Source: Apostichopus japonicus | Taxonomy: Eukaryota > Echinodermata > Holothuroidea > Aspidochirotida > Stichopodidae | NCBI RefSeq assembly: GCF_037975245.1 | Contig: NC_092583.1 | Span: 17,816,764-17,880,763, forward strand | Length of the DNA stretch: 64,000 nt | Direction: 5' to 3' | In this document: positions 62,530-64,000 of the stretch, piece by piece | Layout of the letters: every line of letters starts with the position of its first letter | Position numbering within the stretch: position 1 is the first letter of the stretch | Notes under the pieces: generated by a model | The model's input: only the letters and a program-made list of their open reading frames with translations | Told to the model about the DNA's origin: nothing | The model's database searches: none | Made by a program: the position numbers and the translations under genes

Positions 62530-63805
62530 AATCTGTATCATGCACAGCACTAAGCACTGTCTATACTGTATCATGCAGTGTGCACTTTATGTAAACTGTA
62601 TCATGTAGAGTGCTATGCACTTTATGTAAACTGTATCATGTAGAGTGCTATGCACTTTATGTAAACTGTATCATGTAGTGTGCTATGCACTTTATGTAAA
62701 CTGTATCATGTAGAGTGCTATGCACTTTATGTAAACTGTATCATGTAGAGTGCTATGCACTTTATGTAAACTGTATCATGTAGTGTGCTATGCACTTTAT
62801 GTAAACTGTATCATGTAGAGTGCTATGCACTTTATGTAAACTGTATCATGTAGAATGCTATGCACTTTATGTAAACTGTATCATGTAGAGTGCTATGCAC
62901 TTTATGTAAACTGTATCATGTAGTGTGCTATGCACTTTATGTAAACTGTATCATGTAGAGTGCTATGCACTTTATGTAAACTGTATCATGTAGAGTGCTA
63001 TGCACTTTATGTAAACTGTATCATGTAGAGTGCTATGCACTTCATGTAAACTGTATCATGTAGAGTGCTATGCACTTTATGTAAACTGTATCATGTAGAG
63101 TGCTATGCACTGTCTGAATTGTATCATGTAGTGTGCTATGCACTTTATGTAAACTGTATCATGTAGAGTGCTATGCACTGTCTAAATTGTATCATGTAGA
63201 GTGATATGCACTACATCTTAACTGTATCATGTAGAGTGCTTTGCACTGTCTGAATTGTATCATGTAGTGTGCTATGCACTTTATGTAAACTGTATCATGT
63301 AGAGTGCTATGCACTTTATGTAAACTGTATCATGTAGAGTGCTATGCACTTCATGTAAACTGTATCATGTAGAGTGCTATGCACTTTATGTAAACTGTAT
63401 CATGTAGAGTGCTATGCACTTTATGTAAACTGTATCATGTAGAGTGCTATGCACTTTATGTAAACTGTATCATGTAGAGTGCTATGCACTTTATGTAAAC
63501 TGTATCATGTAGAGTGCTATGCACTTTATGTAAACTGTATCATGTAGAGTGCTATGCACTTTATGTAAACTGTATCTGTAGAGTGCTATGCACTGTCTGA
63601 ATTGTATCATGTAGAGTGCTATGCACTTTATGTAAACTGTATCATGTAGAGTGCTATGCACTTCATGTAAACTGTATCATGTAGAGTGCTATGCACTGTC
63701 TGAATTGTATCATGTAGTGTGCTATGCACTTTATGTAAACTGTATCATGTAGAGTGCTATGCACTTTATGTAAACTGTATCATGTAGTGTGCTTTGCACT
63801 GCATC
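62530..63805. repeat. 35-bp minisatellite, about 36 copies
   Basis: The unit is gtaaactgtatcatgtagag followed by tgctatgcactttat. Variants have tagtg for tagag, or a gcactgtctgaattgtatca form. The array abuts the acceptor side of the candidate exon 62523-62471. Confidence 0.97.
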
Positions 63806-64000
63806 ATTTAGAGTACAAACCTCCCTGAGAAGAATACTGCAATCTACTGTACATATCCCGTCAACATCACACAACTACTTTAACATATATTTACAAGTAA
63901 CCTAGCAGATTCCCCATTTATACACCTAGGTAAAGTGAGGCAAGTGAGATTAAATGTCTTGGTCCACGGACATGTAATAATTCATCCAAAGTGCAATCTT

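Overview
This 64 kb window is nuclear DNA of an animal: AT-rich, with short GT-AG-bounded exons, long introns, and many minisatellites and small transposons. Gene content (NADH dehydrogenase subunit NDUFB3, hyccin, PM20D1 peptidase, C2H2 zinc-finger genes), a tRNA-derived SINE and TTAA-flanked foldback elements suggest an invertebrate deuterostome, perhaps an echinoderm. The species is inference. I found no bacterial-type operon, CRISPR array, rRNA or intact tRNA gene.

Layout. (1) 930-2180, plus strand: two or three exons of an unidentified gene. (2) 5733-15580, plus: an eight-exon C2H2 zinc-finger gene (ZNF-A) whose exons join in one frame to 1199 codons plus stop, with a 28-bp minisatellite in one intron. 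(3) 23612-16987, minus: eleven exons giving a complete 513-residue PM20D1-like M20 peptidase. (4) 32539-28543, minus: a four-exon zinc-finger gene (ZNF-B, 681 residues) clearly paralogous to ZNF-A over the C-terminal exon. (5) 34.4-37.0 kb: transposon debris, comprising a non-LTR retrotransposon 3' end between inverted copies of a hammerhead-ribozyme-like repeat, then a TTAA-flanked MITE. (6) 37352-38997, plus: complete two-exon NDUFB3. (7) 59881-43674, minus: nine exons of a hyccin (FAM126/HYCC) gene lacking its N-terminus, with a tenth uncertain exon at 62523-62471. Its introns hold most of the minisatellites.

The genes have no obvious shared pathway. NDUFB3 is a respiratory complex I accessory subunit; hyccin is part of the plasma-membrane PI4KA lipid kinase complex; PM20D1 enzymes make and cleave N-acyl amino acids; the zinc-finger proteins are probable DNA-binding factors.

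The most unusual signal is tandem arrays that contain pieces of exon. The 3' half of a hyccin exon with its splice donor is repeated about 19 times (54850-56280), the PM20D1 exon 3 acceptor is duplicated in a 91-bp unit, and a 35-bp array abuts and resembles the acceptor of the candidate hyccin exon. Another array repeats half of a tRNA-like SINE promoter. All coordinates and joins were worked out by hand from splice signals and reading frame; no database search or RNA data was available.
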